A DNA stretch of 64,000 nucleotides from Chaetoderma sp. LZ-2023a (lineage: Eukaryota > Mollusca > Caudofoveata > Chaetodermatida > Chaetodermatidae). Each line of letters starts with the position of its first letter. Position 1 is the stretch's first letter. Where the stretch lies: NCBI GenBank assembly GCA_034401795.1, contig CM067370.1, positions 99,332,164 through 99,396,163 on the forward strand. The letters are read 5' to 3'. Shown here in pieces: positions 10,816 through 22,109 of this stretch. The notes under the pieces are model-generated. The model ran no database searches and was not told where the DNA came from. It worked only from the letters and a program-made list of their open reading frames with translations. The position numbers were made by a program, and so were the translations under genes.

Positions 10816-12580
10816 GAGTGGAGATATATATATATTTCAAACCTAAACCCAAGACCAACCATGGCCTCTCAAGACTACAACAATTAGACAAATTCACACT
10901 ACGCATATTTTAACATTAAAAACGAAAACATCAGTGAACTAACAAAGAACTGCAAGAAGACGCTGTGCCAAATCAGCAAACCATTGAAATTACTGGCTAT
11001 CAAAGTAGCAGATGACCTGGTAAATGAGATGACTTCCACCAATGATTATAATAAAAGTTTCAGAACAGACAAATATGTCAGAGATCAAATTGACAGATTC
11101 CTGGGCAGAGTGGCTTTAAAAAAGGATATTGTTGCAACATTATCACATGGGCACAATGTAGGCTAACATCGGTAGTTCTATCAACTCATTGATATTTCTA
11201 CAAGATCGTAATCGACAATGCAACATGCATTTCATACAATCAAGAGATTCAGTGATGTAGTGATGGGGATAGGGGGGGGGGGCAGTTGTCCCATGAGCAC
11301 CCAGTTCAGTGTACCGTTAGGGTATAGGGGAGCGGGCACTAAACGGGTGATTGGGACTGCTTTTGGAAATGCTGATTTGGCCCCGGGTGTCAAAGATCCT
11401 CACTACCGCACTGAAGAGATTACGAAATACGTCTAGCGAGACTCATACTGGCAAGCAAAATGTCAAATCACCATATCCGTCTCTTTCAATAGCGCCAAAA
11501 CAGCGTACCACCACTGAGTTCCTCTTAAATGAAGCAAAAGGTTCACACAAGCATACCTGTCTGAATATGGCCCATGCTTAAGGTACCTACTGCCAGGGCC
11601 AGGAGAAAGTACCCCACGAGCAAGTCATGTCAGTTACCTCTAAATATGAGGACAAGTATCAACAAAGCATTATCTTTTCTTATTGACTCCAAAACATTTT
11701 GTGTAAAGGCTATAACGATAACAAAATACTTTGGTATACCAATTAGGCATAAATTGATCAAGATTCTCTGGGAAAATTGACCTCTGACCTATATTATTTA
11801 CGAACCTACATCAAACTGACCTAGTGTCACCCACCAACCCACCCAACAAAATAGAAGTTAATACTTCTAAATATACACGTCACAAAAGTATAATTTTTCC
11901 AATTGGGACCAATATGTAGGACATCAGATAAAATAAATTTGCATAATGCAAATATTAGACGCCAAAACTGTCAAGAAACACCAACCTGTGCCAACATTGT
12001 CATTTATAAACAAACGATTGCCATAGTTCGAAAAATTCATTTGATTTAAATAGTTGCTGCTGTAGCACAAACATTCAGTCAAACTACTTTCAAAATACTC
12101 GTCAAGTGTCATAAGTATTAGTTCACTGGAAATTAGGTTTCTAATAGTGTAGAATGAAAGAGTTATCAGACTTAAAGATACATTTGAATCATATATACAA
12201 ATTGACCCCCGTACTCCCAAATTCTTGTCATGAATTATTGAGCATTCAACATTCTGAATGTTAACTACTATTCATTTTGAAAATTGTTTGCTGAAAGTTA
12301 ATTCTGAATAAGACAGCAAGCAGACTTTCAGCAATGCTATTTTCAAAATGGAGATGTCATCATTCAAACTTTAATATAAAATTTGGTTTGATTAAATATT
12401 CATGAATAAAATATTATGACCACGATCCACAACCAGGCATACATAGTATAACCTCCACCTATAAAACAACAGAATACATGAAATGAATCAGAAAATGTTA
12501 GTTGCTTAATGACATCATCGTCATTCATGTAAACCTAGCAGGCACACACACATAAAACAAAGCAGAATTTTGAGGATTTA
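10816..12580. other. No confident gene; short plus-strand frames
   Basis: Frames of 60-76 codons at 10,984-11,166, 11,218-11,436 and 11,351-11,581 encode nothing I recognise and do not join into one product. A run of nine or ten G lies at about 11,272-11,281. The stretch could be an old retroelement relic, but no motif supports that. Confidence 0.35.
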
Positions 12581-12783
12581 ATGCTTTCACCGATGATTTC
12601 CATATAGCTTATTTTCAAGGCAACCATACAGGAAGTGTTGAATATTTTGAAATTAATTTGACTGGAAGCCATTGCTGCCTATGGCAGCAATGACTTCCCG
12701 TCATATTAATTTTAATATAGTCAACAGAATATATTTTACATCATAAAGATAGTTTTTCTGGGATTTATCATTGAAATGGTTAA
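12581..12783. repeat. P2 long-form palindromic element
   Basis: The left end matches TTTCACYGATGATTTCC and the right end is its partner GGGATTTATCATTGAAATGG. The central hairpin has arms GTTGAATATTTTGAAATTAA and the complement, with CTGCCTATGGCAG at the loop. Length is about 200 bp. Confidence 0.75.
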
Positions 12784-13099
12784 TGCACTATACACAGTAA
12801 CAACAAATAAACCAAACCAGGGTCCACAAGACCCCCTAATTAATATCTGTTACAGAACACAACATCCAGCCCTAACAACAACATCTGCGGACAAATATAA
12901 ATGTATTTAAATATATTTAATTTAGACATTTAAATACATTTGTCAAGAATTTGATAGTATTTGCATTTGTAACGGATTTGAGACAAACATATTTCTACTT
13001 TTGCATTGTCCTTGAATAACTTAAAATACTTCTTCCATTTTTCTAACCTCATAGTCACCCATCCAGTCACAGGGTGTACATGACCAATTAATGCTAATT
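12784..13099. other. AT-rich spacer
   Basis: No gene seen. It contains a small tandem of 'atttaaata' phrases at 12,898-12,940. Confidence 0.4.
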
Positions 13100-13318
13100 T
13101 AACCCAGTACTTGTCAAATTTGGTCAAGAAAATTGATTTATTTTCTTATTGAATGTTCATTTACAGGAAAATAGAATACAATTTTTGAAAATTTATCACT
13201 AGAATGACTGGCTCGGTTATCGAGCCAGTCATTCTAGTGGTAAATTTTCAATAATTGTATTCTATTAGCCTGTAAATGGACATTCCAGAAGACCATAACA
13301 GAGGCCAGTTTTGGCCGT
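13100..13318. repeat. P1 palindromic element (subtype B)
   Basis: Near-perfect fold-back. CTAGAATGACTGGCTCGG meets CGAGCCAGTCATTCTAG at 13,199-13,240, and the arms reach out through AATTTTTGAAAATT, TAGAATACAATT and 'tgtccatttacagg' on both sides. The outer ends differ between arms ('caaatttggtcaag' on the left and 'aggccagttttggccg' on the right). Confidence 0.85.
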
Positions 13319-13494
13319 TGGTACATTTTCTGCATTTAGTATATTAACTAGTATTGATTTAAATTTTGTTTGTTATTGCTTTCTCTGAGTTTCTTACATG
13401 CTCCATAGACAATAGTACAGATCATAATTAAGTTAACATGTTTAAAAAAAAAACCTTACAGAAACATGTTAGTTAGTACAACACGCAATAAATG

Positions 13495-13577
13495 TTCTGT
13501 TGAATATTTTAAAAATAATTGGATTGGAAGACAGCAATGTGTTCCAATCCAATTATGTTCAAAATATTCAACAGTAT
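13495..13577. repeat. P2 short palindrome
   Basis: CTGTTGAATATTTTAAAAAT and ATGTTCAAAATATTCAACAG form the arms, joined by a short unpaired stretch around 'gacagcaatgtg'. It stands alone without the long-form ends. Confidence 0.75.
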
Positions 13578-13854
13578 GTTCTAAGTGATTTCTCAGCTGT
13601 ACTGACTCTATCAGATCAATAATACGGGTAGTTAACAAATGTCAACCCAACAAGATTTAAATCAGTAGTTTAAAAAAATGACAAACATGTCATTGTAGTG
13701 TAATTTTTCCCCTTTAAATACACTACAGTTTTTAAAATGCCTATAGTCCGATTCAGTTCTGACTCTCAAACGACCATCGCACAGTCATACAGATAGACAT
13801 AACAGGTCATCCCCGACTAAGACAAAATTTGCCCATAACTCTAGACTTGGACAT

Positions 13855-14433
13855 TTGAACAAAGTAATTTTTACATTACTGATATTAGGTGAGAGTACGG
13901 ACATTATTAGTCACAAATTGGAAAGTAAACATGTATCTATTACACTACGTCATGTATGTATTGTTGACAACACCCACGGACAGATGCATGCGCACAAACA
14001 AACAATGAATTTAGTCATAGTGGCGATAGACATAGCTCAGCCAACTAACAAACCACCTGAGTCGCCTAATAAACCACCTGAGTCACCTAATAAACCACCT
14101 GAGCCATCTAATAAACCACTTGCGCCACCTAATAAACCACATGAGCCATCTAATAAACCACCTGAGCCACCTAATAAACCACCTGAGCCATCTAATAAAC
14201 CACCTGAGCCATCTAATAAACCACCCGAGCCATCTAATAAACCACCTGAGCCATCTAATAAACCACCCGAGCCATCTAATAAACCACCTGAGCCACCTAA
14301 TAAACCACCTGAGCCATCTAATAAACCACCTGAGCCATCTAATAAACCACCCGAGCCATCTAATAAACCACCCGAGCCATCTAATAAACCGCCCGGGCCA
14401 CCTAATAAACCACATGATCAACATGAAGCCTAA
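13855..14433 (+). repeat. 21-bp minisatellite with an open 192-codon frame
   Basis: From about 14,041 to 14,415 a 21-bp unit (AATAAACCACCTGAGCCATCT) repeats about 18 times with few differences. Translated, this gives (NKPPEPS)n inside a 192-residue plus frame. Because 21 is a multiple of three and the unit lacks stops, a second plus frame (SHLINHL) and a minus frame (WFIRWLR) are also open. The 62 residues before the array show no domain and no signal peptide that I trust, so coding is unproven. I call it a repeat first. A secreted Pro-rich repetitive protein is the alternative. Confidence 0.8.
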
Positions 14434-14660
14434 TTATCATAATTTTAAAATATCACAATAATGCATAGTTATATTACATGCTCTCTTATTAAATACTACA
14501 TTAATGAATACAAATTTAATACCTTAAAATTTTTATACAATAAATATGTTGTGGTTCACAAAACGGTGGTCCAGTATTAATTAAGGCTGGTGGTTTCCTA
14601 ACATAACTAGTCTCAAGCATATTTGGATCTCTGTATTGTTAATAACAGAAACTATTCCAC
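14434..14660. other. No gene seen
   Basis: AT-rich DNA without a recognised repeat. Confidence 0.4.
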
Positions 14661-14767
14661 TTAACCATTAACCCTTTAATCCGCGAATTTACCACTGGCT
14701 CATTTATCGAGTCAGTCATTCCAGTGGTAAAATTTCAAAAATAGTCATCTCTTTGGTCTGCAAAATC
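14661..14767. repeat. P1 fragment (one arm)
   Basis: Begins TTAACCCTTTAA, then runs into 'accactggctca', 'atcgagtcagtcattccagt' and 'tctttggtctgcaaa'. The left arm is mostly deleted. Confidence 0.7.
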
Positions 14768-14823
14768 AAACAAGATAATTGTAAGAACTATTCAGTACAC
14801 CTCAGAAATAACATACAATTCCA

Positions 14824-14920
14824 TCCCCCCCCCCCCCCACACAAAAACGTACTGTTGCCTTTGACAACAATGGCTTCCAAACAAATTAAGTCTAAAATAT
14901 TCAACAGAACGTTTCTTATA
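14824..14920. repeat. Poly-C run followed by a P2 half-element
   Basis: About 15 C residues at 14,825-14,839, then 'gttgcctttgacaacaatgg' and 'aaatattcaacagaac', the right half of P2. Confidence 0.6.
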
Positions 14921-15551
14921 TCATGTTATTGTACTAACTAGCTTCTGTTACTATTTATGTTATTACTATGTTTGTTTTTGTATTGAAAACATGTTAACTT
15001 ATTATGAGCTGAACTATAGCCGCAACGGATAGATAGAAAGTGTCTTTCTGTAGTGCTTTTTTTAGTCATTTATCTGCCTCTTTTTCGAAAAGGCAGCTCC
15101 CATGTTTAAATATGCCAAAACTAATCAACGGCTTACCTGTATATCATTGGCTTACAATGGAGATTATAAGACTTCCCGCTTCAGTTGGTTACACTTGATG
15201 TACTGTAAACATTTCATAGAAATATGGGTATGTGTGCGCATGTATGCGTGTGTGATGTGTGCGTACACATTGCTATGTACAGGATTTCGATTTATCACAA
15301 AAACCAATGTTGCGTAATGCAGTTAAAATATAAATATCAAACATGAAAACAATCTTCGAAGACGTGGGTGGCAAAGAATGTCATGGTTGATCTTTCTAGA
15401 CACTCATCTATAGGATTAAAATTGAGTATCCAGGGAGACAATGGCACTGAATTATCTACCGTTTCATTCTATAAATATTTTCAAAAAGAATTAAATACAA
15501 TCACAGTTGCAATGATATGACTAAAAAATCCCAATTCTGCTATGTACAGGC
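14921..15551. other. No gene seen
   Basis: Nothing recognised on either strand. A TG-rich patch (gtgtgcgcatgtatgcgtgt) lies near 15,233. Confidence 0.4.
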
Positions 15552-15918
15552 TAATAGACCTTTCCAGTTTTAGCTATGCTCCGCCCATCTCTAGCTAAGC
15601 TCCACCCACACCTTGTTAGTGCTGGAATTGATCAATCCCTGAACTTTCTGACTATCAATTTCCACAAATCTATACAGGTAAGCTGTTGAATATTTTGAAA
15701 CTAATCTGACTGGGTGCAAGTCAAATTAGTTTCAAAATATTCAACAGAATGTTTATTAAATGGTAAAGACATACAATTCGTACAACGTGTCGGACAATTA
15801 AGTGTTAAAGACGGACTAAATCGAGTCATTCACGCCATAATTAATTGACATCATCCTACATGTCACTTAGTTGATTATGATGCCATATGATGGATGGATC
15901 AGCTGGAAAGGTCAATTG
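15552..15918 (+). repeat. P3 element, full length (367 bp)
   Basis: The ends are AATAGACCTTTCCAG and CTGGAAAGGTCAATT. In order it holds 'ctccgcccatctctagctaa', 'gattgatcaatccctgaa', a P2-like core palindrome (GCTGTTGAATATTTTGAAAC to AGTTTCAAAATATTCAACAG), 'atggtaaagacatacaattc', 'gactaaatcgagtcattcac' and a 'gatgccatatgatggatgga' tail. Confidence 0.8.
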
Positions 15919-16246
15919 TGGATATCAGTATCCAGTACTAGATAACATAGAAACTAGTTCCTATTTCGAAAACCTTGCTGAATGCTGTTGCTATCTAATA
16001 CAACATCTATCAGCAACACAATATTCACCAAGTTGCACACAAGGATTTTCTTCACCATTGGGTATGAAATATTGACCATTAAAATGCTGAGATTTTACAT
16101 ATATTAGGCACTATGACTATGTCGTAACGTTAAATTATGTATTTGAACAAGACGAGCACTAGTGAAAACGTATCTGTCACAGCAAAATGCTATAGAATGA
16201 TCTTATGATACAAAGACTAGCAAAGATATGGATAGGCTATTAGGAA

Positions 16247-16283
<37 letters not shown>

Positions 16284-16896
16284 CATGCATGTGACATGTG
16301 GGCATTTGTGTAGTAATCAGGTAATATAAGACAATTATTACATACTGGTAGGTAAAATATAATGCCATGGCCAATGGAGACAGGCTTAAATGATTTACTC
16401 TCAAATGAATAAAAAAAAAACTCACTTAATGAATTGCGGAAAGTTTAAATGGGAGGTTAAATGTATGCATAGATATAATTTCCAGGATATTGAAATAAAC
16501 TATAAATGTATTTAAATTCGCTAACCATATATATAGCAAAATAGACAAATAAATATATAAATAATTCCCGACATTTTTATCTAACTTCACCTATAGATAT
16601 TATTAGCACAATATCATCATTAATTGATTTCATTGGCTTCAAATGGCTTAATTAGTTAGAACTACAGTCATAGCAGGGTAAGGTAGGTAAATGAGAAAAT
16701 TATGTCATAAAAATATGACAATAATAACATAAGTGTATAGTTAGTAATACTTAAAATAACATATAAACACAAAAATATGCACTATTAATAACAACTGTTG
16801 ATTGATAAACTCTATCAATATACCATTTCACTCTTTCAAAATACGGTCAAACCTGTCTAGGTAACCACCTGCTGTTCAGGTAAAAAATGGTGTTTT
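15919..16896. other. AT-rich DNA with an (AT)n run
   Basis: A (TA)n microsatellite spans about 16,247-16,280. No gene or known repeat was seen elsewhere in this stretch. Confidence 0.45.
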
Positions 16897-17128
16897 CAAC
16901 CATTTAAATGGTCAAAATTTGCACACAAAAAAAATTAAATTTTTACTTAGTTAATGTCCATTTGTAGGTCACGAGAAAATAAACTTTTGATAATTGACTT
17001 CTGGAACAACTAGCTCAGTTATCGAGTCAGTCATTCCATGGAAAGAATTTTCAAAAGTAATCTTGTTGTGACTTGTAAATGGACTCCTCAATACAACCAC
17101 AGAGGTCAGTTTGACCTTTAAATGATGT
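16897..17128. repeat. P1 palindromic element (subtype B), diverged
   Basis: The core reads 'tagctcagttatcgagtcagtcattcc', and the arms carry 'gaatgtccatttgtagg'-like words on both sides. The left outer arm has lost some pairing. Confidence 0.7.
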
Positions 17129-17201
17129 AATCACCATTTTTTTGTTATCTAAAAAGGCAGATTCACTAGCACTAAGACACACTAAGAGATGATCCGTCAT
17201 T

Positions 17202-17413
17202 AACCCTTTCACTGTCAAATCCCTGAAAAATTTAATTATTTCCGATGCATAGGCCATATTCCGTTGAATAATTTGAAGTTAATATGACTGGAAGATGTTG
17301 CTGCCTAAGGCAGCAACAGCTTCCGGTCATATTAATTTCAAAATATTCAACAACATTCCTAAATTCTTGTCTTGAAATTGAGATATAAGGAATTCATCAC
17401 TGAAAGTGTCAAG
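17202..17413. repeat. P2 long-form palindromic element
   Basis: Starts TTAACCCTTTCACTGTCAAA and ends near 'ttcatcactgaaagtgtc'. The central hairpin has GTTGCTGCC TAA GGCAGCAAC at its tip and GTTGAATAATTTGAAGTTAA arms. Confidence 0.8.
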
Positions 17414-17749
17414 GAGCACCTTTTGATGCAAAAGAAGGCATAGAGGTAAGACATGTGTGCGTTATATGCTATAACAGTTGTAAAATTACGGATAAATAAG
17501 CTTTTTACTGGGTTAGAGCTGTACAAATATTAAATAAAAACATAGAAAATGGTTATTGCGTGGGTAATTAAGAAAAAACCCCAACCAGATTATGTCATCC
17601 AATAGGACAGAGAGTAAGCCCAGCTACTCCCGAGTTAATAGCTTGATGATAGCAACTGATGTTCATAACGTAATGACATTAGACACCAACATCACTGCAA
17701 GATCTCCCTGACACAGCTCCTATGGAAATTTTGTTAAAACAATACAAGG
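17414..17749. other. No gene seen
   Basis: No recognised repeat or coding region. Confidence 0.4.
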
Positions 17750-17955
17750 GTTAATCCGATAATGGTTAAGATTGGTCGAGAAAATTTAGATTTTTGCTTA
17801 GTGAATGTCCATTTACAGGCCAAGAGACTATTTTTTTTTAACAATTTACCCCTGGAATGACTGGCTTGGTTATCGGCCAGTAAAATACTAAATTAACATT
17901 CTTCACAAACAGTCCAAACACGATTTTTGGCTGGCTTGACCACTAAAGGGTTAAA
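17750..17955. repeat. P1 element (subtype B), right arm decayed
   Basis: The left arm reads 'gttaagattggtcgagaaaa', 'aatgtccatttacaggccaa' and 'tggaatgactggcttggtta'. After 'tcggcca' the pairing fails, but the right end 'ggctggcttgaccactaaag' with GGGTTAA is intact. Confidence 0.7.
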
Positions 17956-18134
17956 CGGTAATAGAAGGGTTAAGTTCATGATCATCAGTCCATGAGGTAA
18001 GTAAATCTTAGTGAAACAGACAGTATAAAGTTTGACCATATCTGGCCACAAACTAGTCTAATAAACAAGTGGTTTCTTAGACCTTTCACTGCTTCAATCC
18101 CAGCTAAACTCAATTTCAACACAACTGTATGATC

Positions 18135-18255
18135 GAACCACACAGGAAAACTGTTGAATATTTTGGTAATAATTTGACCCGAAGCAGTTGCTGATACATG
18201 CAGCAAAAAACACTTTCAGGCAAATAAATTCTAAAATACACAACAGAATATTTCC
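18135..18255. repeat. P2 palindromic element, diverged
   Basis: 'gttgaatattttggtaataa' and 'ttctaaaatacacaacagaa' form imperfect arms around 'gcagttgctgatacatgcag'. Confidence 0.6.
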
Positions 18256-18452
18256 TAACCCTTACTACTCTGATGTCTTCTATTGTGTCAATATCAAAGA
18301 AACTGGTGTTCATTTTTCAACAATTTTGGTGGACGATGTTGCTGTCTACAATGGCACCATCTCCTACCAAATTTGTTGAAAAATGAACACCAGTTCATCT
18401 TTTAATTTAATTTGAAAATTTGAAGCTTTGACACCAGAGTGGCAAGGGTTAA
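18256..18452. repeat. P4 palindromic element, copy 2
   Basis: TAACCCTTACTACTCTGATGTC on the left pairs with GACACCAGAGTGGCAAGGGTTAA on the right. The inner arms are CAACAATTTTGGTGGACGAT and the complement-like 'caccatctcctaccaaattt'. Confidence 0.75.
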
Positions 18453-18699
18453 CAAAGCAATCGGGAAAATTTTGCATCACACATACTCACCCTTTTTCAA
18501 TGATCCTGACCTTTCACTCCGACTCCCAAAATCAAGAAGCTGCATCATGATCATAAGAGCAACATCCAAAACCAAAATTCACAAACCATCATTCTACAAT
18601 AATAGCCGACCAAATCAAACCAGCTTATGCGGTAATCATTACACCGCCATGAAAGTCAGTGAAGTCCACAAGATGCATAGTTTGAGACACCAATCGGCT

Positions 18700-19290
18700 C
18701 CCCACAGGGAGATTGGCTATCCCCTGTGCTTTTCACTTGTTACCTTGCTCCTGCATTAAAATCTGTTCTGAAAAATTCCACAATACTGGGTATGACGCTA
18801 GAGATGGAATATGCCGATGATGTGGACGCCATAGACGAGGAAAAGAAACAAACCCCTTGAAGAACTCCCAAAAGCTGCAAGCAAACTAAAAATTGAGAAA
18901 CTCTTTATGAATGAATCCAAAACAGACTTCACCCACATATACCTATCTACAAAGTATGAAACTAAAGAAAATGGTGATCCACTTCATGGCGGTGAACCAT
19001 GGAGGAAAAGTAATATCCTGGGCTCACTGCTTTGTAGTACTGCTGACACTGCTGCGGGGAACTTAGCTTTCCAGTCCTTCTGGAAGCTATGGACACATAA
19101 ATCAAAGATGCCCATGCCAAAAAGGACTGTTTATACAATGCAACTTGTGTATCCTTGATGCTGTATAATTGTAACAGCTGGGCAGCTCCAAAGGTAGCTC
19201 TAGACACACTTGATGCCTGCCAATGACGCACCACACAAGATGTGTAATACATCGCCGCTGTCTGTAAAAGTCGCCGAGCAAAGATGGTCC
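18700..19290 (+). pseudogene. Non-LTR retrotransposon (LINE) reverse transcriptase relic
   Basis: Plus-strand frames carry the RT palm motif EYADDVD, with YADD at 18,810-18,821, preceded by LSPVLFTCYLAP. After a frame change comes the thumb-like stretch WRKSNILGSLLCS...AAGNLAFQSFWKLW (18,990-19,110), then a Leu-Tyr-Asn box (LMLYNCNSWAAP, 19,155-19,195). This order is typical of LINE-type RT. Stops and at least two frameshifts make it non-functional. The 5' part and endonuclease were not found. The preceding 18,453-18,700 may be its diverged upstream part. Confidence 0.75.
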
Positions 19291-19610
19291 ATGTTTAGCC
19301 GTTTGCTAAAGATGCCAGGGTACACACCAGCAGAGCCTTGAAATTCAAAGCCAGAAATACACAGCCAGGAGAGAACGTCATTGCATAAATTAAGCTAAGT
19401 GTGCTCTGAGGTGACCTCAAGATAGCAGGACTCGATACAGTCAAATCAAGAAGGACTGATTGCAGCTGTAGCATGTTTCTACTACTACAGGCGCAGAATA
19501 CAGTAATCATACATACGAGCCAGTACACTGATTGGGTATGTGATGAACAATTGCCTGGCCAAGCAACGTACCCTATTCGAGTGAGAGAGAACATCAAAGA
19601 AGCAACCGAT

Positions 19611-19616
<6 letters not shown>
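19291..19616. other. No gene seen; possible LINE 3' part
   Basis: Short frames on both strands, with nothing recognised. Confidence 0.35.

Positions 19617-19661
<45 letters not shown>
19617..19661. repeat. (GA)n microsatellite
   Basis: About 22 GA units. Confidence 0.95.
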
Positions 19662-19665
<4 letters not shown>

Positions 19666-19799
19666 GTTATAAGGTAGTTAAAAACTGCATGAAAGACAGA
19701 TCAACCACGCTAATCTGCAGGCATCCAACTGCCTATTGCTAGTATTCCGCCACAGCAATAATTGTCCCCCCCCATGCTAGCACAAGACCTTCAATATAC

Positions 19800-19862
19800 A
19801 TACTCACAGCATGATGTCACCGGTCGTCTTATGGATGGAAAAACTGGAAAGGTCCATTGAGA
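19800..19862. repeat. P3 right-end fragment
   Basis: Ends 'aactggaaaggtccattg', with 'agcatgatgtcacc' before it. Confidence 0.55.
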
Positions 19863-20388
19863 CATGGTATTTAAACGATTAAAACAATTCTATAACTCTC
19901 AGACTTAGATTTATAACATACATATATATGAAAATGTAAATTAAGAAATATTCTTACTTTTGAGCACTAACGACTAAATATTAATAACTATAACCAAAGT
20001 AAAAGCTTGATTGTTGAAAACTAAGAGGCAAGTCATGGCCCAAGCAATGACATGTGGGAACTAAGAACAAACATATGTAGGTGGGTTGAAAATAAAACTT
20101 ATAATCATGTTGCTAAGTAAGTTATAAACAAAATCGTGACATATATTGAGTCATGTCTGCAAGTATTTGAGTTTCTATTATGACAATTAGTACTAGTATC
20201 CGGTGGACATTTACTGGCAGCAGTGAAATGGTAAATATACAATAAAACCGAAAAAATATGTACACAAATTGCATATTTCAAACAAAAAGTTGAATACCAT
20301 ATATGACTGGGTTAACACATGCATGTATTTATACCTACTGAAGTGGTCTACGGAAATGTACAAACTTGCTAAACATCTGCCCCTTTTT
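19863..20388. other. No gene seen
   Basis: AT-rich DNA with nothing recognised. Confidence 0.4.
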
Positions 20389-20660
20389 AGTAATGATAAA
20401 CAGTTTCATGTCATTGTTCTAGTATTAACTGTCTCGCTGTTACAAGCCACCAAGACAATAATTTCAATGAGCAAAATCACATGACTTGGTGAATATTTTG
20501 AAAACAATTTGACTGAAAGTTCTTGGTGGCTTAGTCTGTCATCAATTATGCAATCGTGACGAACTTAGCTCCACCATAAATGACACAATTGCTGATGACG
20601 TCAGCCTACACATCACACGGTTAATTATGATGTTATATGAGTGACAGATAAACTGGAATC
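20389..20660. repeat. P2-variant arm fused to a P3 tail
   Basis: 20,389-20,525 matches the 'agtattaactgtctcgctg' to 'gaatattttgaaaacaattt' stretch also seen at 29,850 and 49,170. From about 20,530 the P3 tail follows ('acgtcagcctacacatcaca', 'gattatgatgttatatga'). Confidence 0.55.
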
Positions 20661-20802
20661 CTCCATTAGTAATAGATATATCTTCACATATTCATCTGAG
20701 CATTTTCCCAAAAAATACAATGCTCGCACAAACGAACATGCAGACAAAACTACCTTCAGAATAATCTAAATATTTGAGATAATTTATATCACTCTATATA
20801 TT

Positions 20803-21061
20803 CTATCTATCTACGGTATAGCAATCTGGAGCCCGAGCTGTCCACTCGATACCCTCATCTTCGAGGTAGAGGTTAACCACTTTTGCTCTGCGTCGTCGTG
20901 CATTATAATCCATCACATTGGATTGTTGATCTGTTGTACTAGCATAGGGCCAGACAAAGGGATGGAGAACTTTGTCCATATACTTCACACCAGTCTCAGT
21001 GCATTTCTGGATGCAGTAGAAATCTGTATGGTCAGCAGCACTAATGCTCACCACACCGTAA
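20803..21061 (-). CDS. Terminal exon of an unidentified host gene
   Basis: The minus-strand open frame is preceded at 21,062-21,067 by a plausible 3' splice site (gtttag) and ends in TAG at 20,803. It encodes about 86 residues. Notable stretches are GVVSISAADHTDFYCIQKCT, KYMDKVLHPFVWPYA, MDYNARRRRAKVVNLYLE and a C-terminal DEGIEWTARAPDCYTVDR. Composition is balanced and unlike the repeat-derived frames nearby: it is rich in Trp, Tyr and Asp, with no low complexity, which is why I take it as real coding sequence. The exon would begin with one base completing a split codon. Upstream exons must lie at higher coordinates, where a DIRS element is inserted from 21.7 kb, and I could not find them. 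I do not recognise the family. No membrane segment is evident. A retrocopy or gene remnant is possible. Confidence 0.5.
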
Positions 21062-21189
21062 CTAAACATTCAGTATAATGGTCAAATTCCACCACTTTGG
21101 CATCAGAAAATCTTTCATTTTGACACCAACTCATGGAAAGCGGAAGCAAGGCAGACCAACATTAACTTCTTTATTTACACGATACAAAT

Positions 21190-21338
21190 CATAGTTTGGT
21201 CAGGAGAATTTAATTTTTCTTACTGAGCCAGCCATTCTAGTGGTAATATTCCTTAAAAATATCTTGGTTTGCAAATGGACATTTCTCAAGAGCACTAAAA
21301 CATGTTTTTGGCAAACTGGTGCATTAAAGGGTTAAAAG
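21190..21338. repeat. P1 element, left half deleted
   Basis: Begins around 'tttggtcaggagaattt', keeps 'actgagccagccattctagt', 'ttggtttgcaaatggacatt' and 'tctcaagagcact', and ends at AAAGGGTTAA. Confidence 0.7.
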
Positions 21339-21737
21339 AAAATCAAAATTCAAATCAGAAAATGTTATCAAAGCGGATTATTTTGCAACCAATTTGACTG
21401 AAATTGTTGTCTATTCTGTTTTCAATATTTTAAACAGGTTTCTTATTTTTCTCCCATGAAAACCTCTTTCTGGAAATTCAAAAATATTGCAAATTCAAAC
21501 TGTTGTAAAGAGAAACTATGGAACATACATGCATAGATCCTATATTATTTACTTCCCGGCGCATCCCTGTATATTTATTTAAATAATTTGTTTTTTCACA
21601 TCATGTTAATGTGTTGTCGCTGCCATATTATTATCTCCTCAAGGGATAGTCTGCCGTGTCATGTAGACACAAATACAACACACTCTGTATTATCTAATAA
21701 TTACCATGTTGAATATTTTGAAACAAATTTGAATAGA

Positions 21738-21801
21738 ATACTGTGTCCGGGAATTACCATAGCCTCCAGGTACCGAGTGAATTCCCAACAACAGTCAGAT
21801 T
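21738..21801. repeat. DIRS terminal inverted repeat (3' end of element)
   Basis: Matches the reverse complement of 27,114-27,179 with about nine differences in 64 bases, including ATACTG, CCGGGAATTACCATA, CCTCCAGGTACCGAGT and CAACAACAGT-type words (AACAACAGTCAGATT). Confidence 0.9.
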
Positions 21802-21865
21802 CATCTTATATTTGCCTTGACAAACAGCGACAGCAGCTCAGCCTCACCTCAGCGGGGCGGCTGAG

Positions 21866-21972
21866 GGAGGCCATAGTACATCTGGTAAGTATTATTAATT
21901 CTCGTAGAAACAAAAGCGAATGTTTTTTTGATTCTACTTCGAATAATACTTACCCGATGTACTATTATGACA
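21866..21972. repeat. DIRS internal complementary region
   Basis: ATAGTACATCTGGTAAGTAT at 21,871 and ATACTTACCCGATGTACTAT at 21,947 form an inverted pair. The second, read in reverse complement with its flank, matches 27,250-27,287 (ACTACATCTGGTAAGCAT, then TTGAAGTAGAATA). In DIRS elements this region bridges the two ends during circle formation. Confidence 0.75.
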
Positions 21973-22109
21973 AACTCCAGATTTCTCCAGCCAAGAAACT
22001 GCGGTTGGAGGCTCGGCTCGGAACAGCTCTCAACTACCATCCAACAGAGAAGGTTGTGAAGAGACTGGGTCCCGCCATCTGACTCATAGAGTGCTAAACT
22101 TCCATGGTC

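Noticed and set aside
13199-13240. MicroRNA or tRNA genes at the P1 and P2 hairpins
   Set aside because: The same hairpin occurs in dozens of copies with repeat-type ends, and no tRNA boxes are present. Small-RNA origin cannot be claimed without data.
14041-14415. CRISPR-like array
   Set aside because: Units are directly adjacent without unique spacers. It is a 21-bp minisatellite in a eukaryotic genome.
21588-22082. 164-codon plus-strand frame at the DIRS end
   Set aside because: It runs through the terminal repeat and internal complementary region, so it is not a gene.
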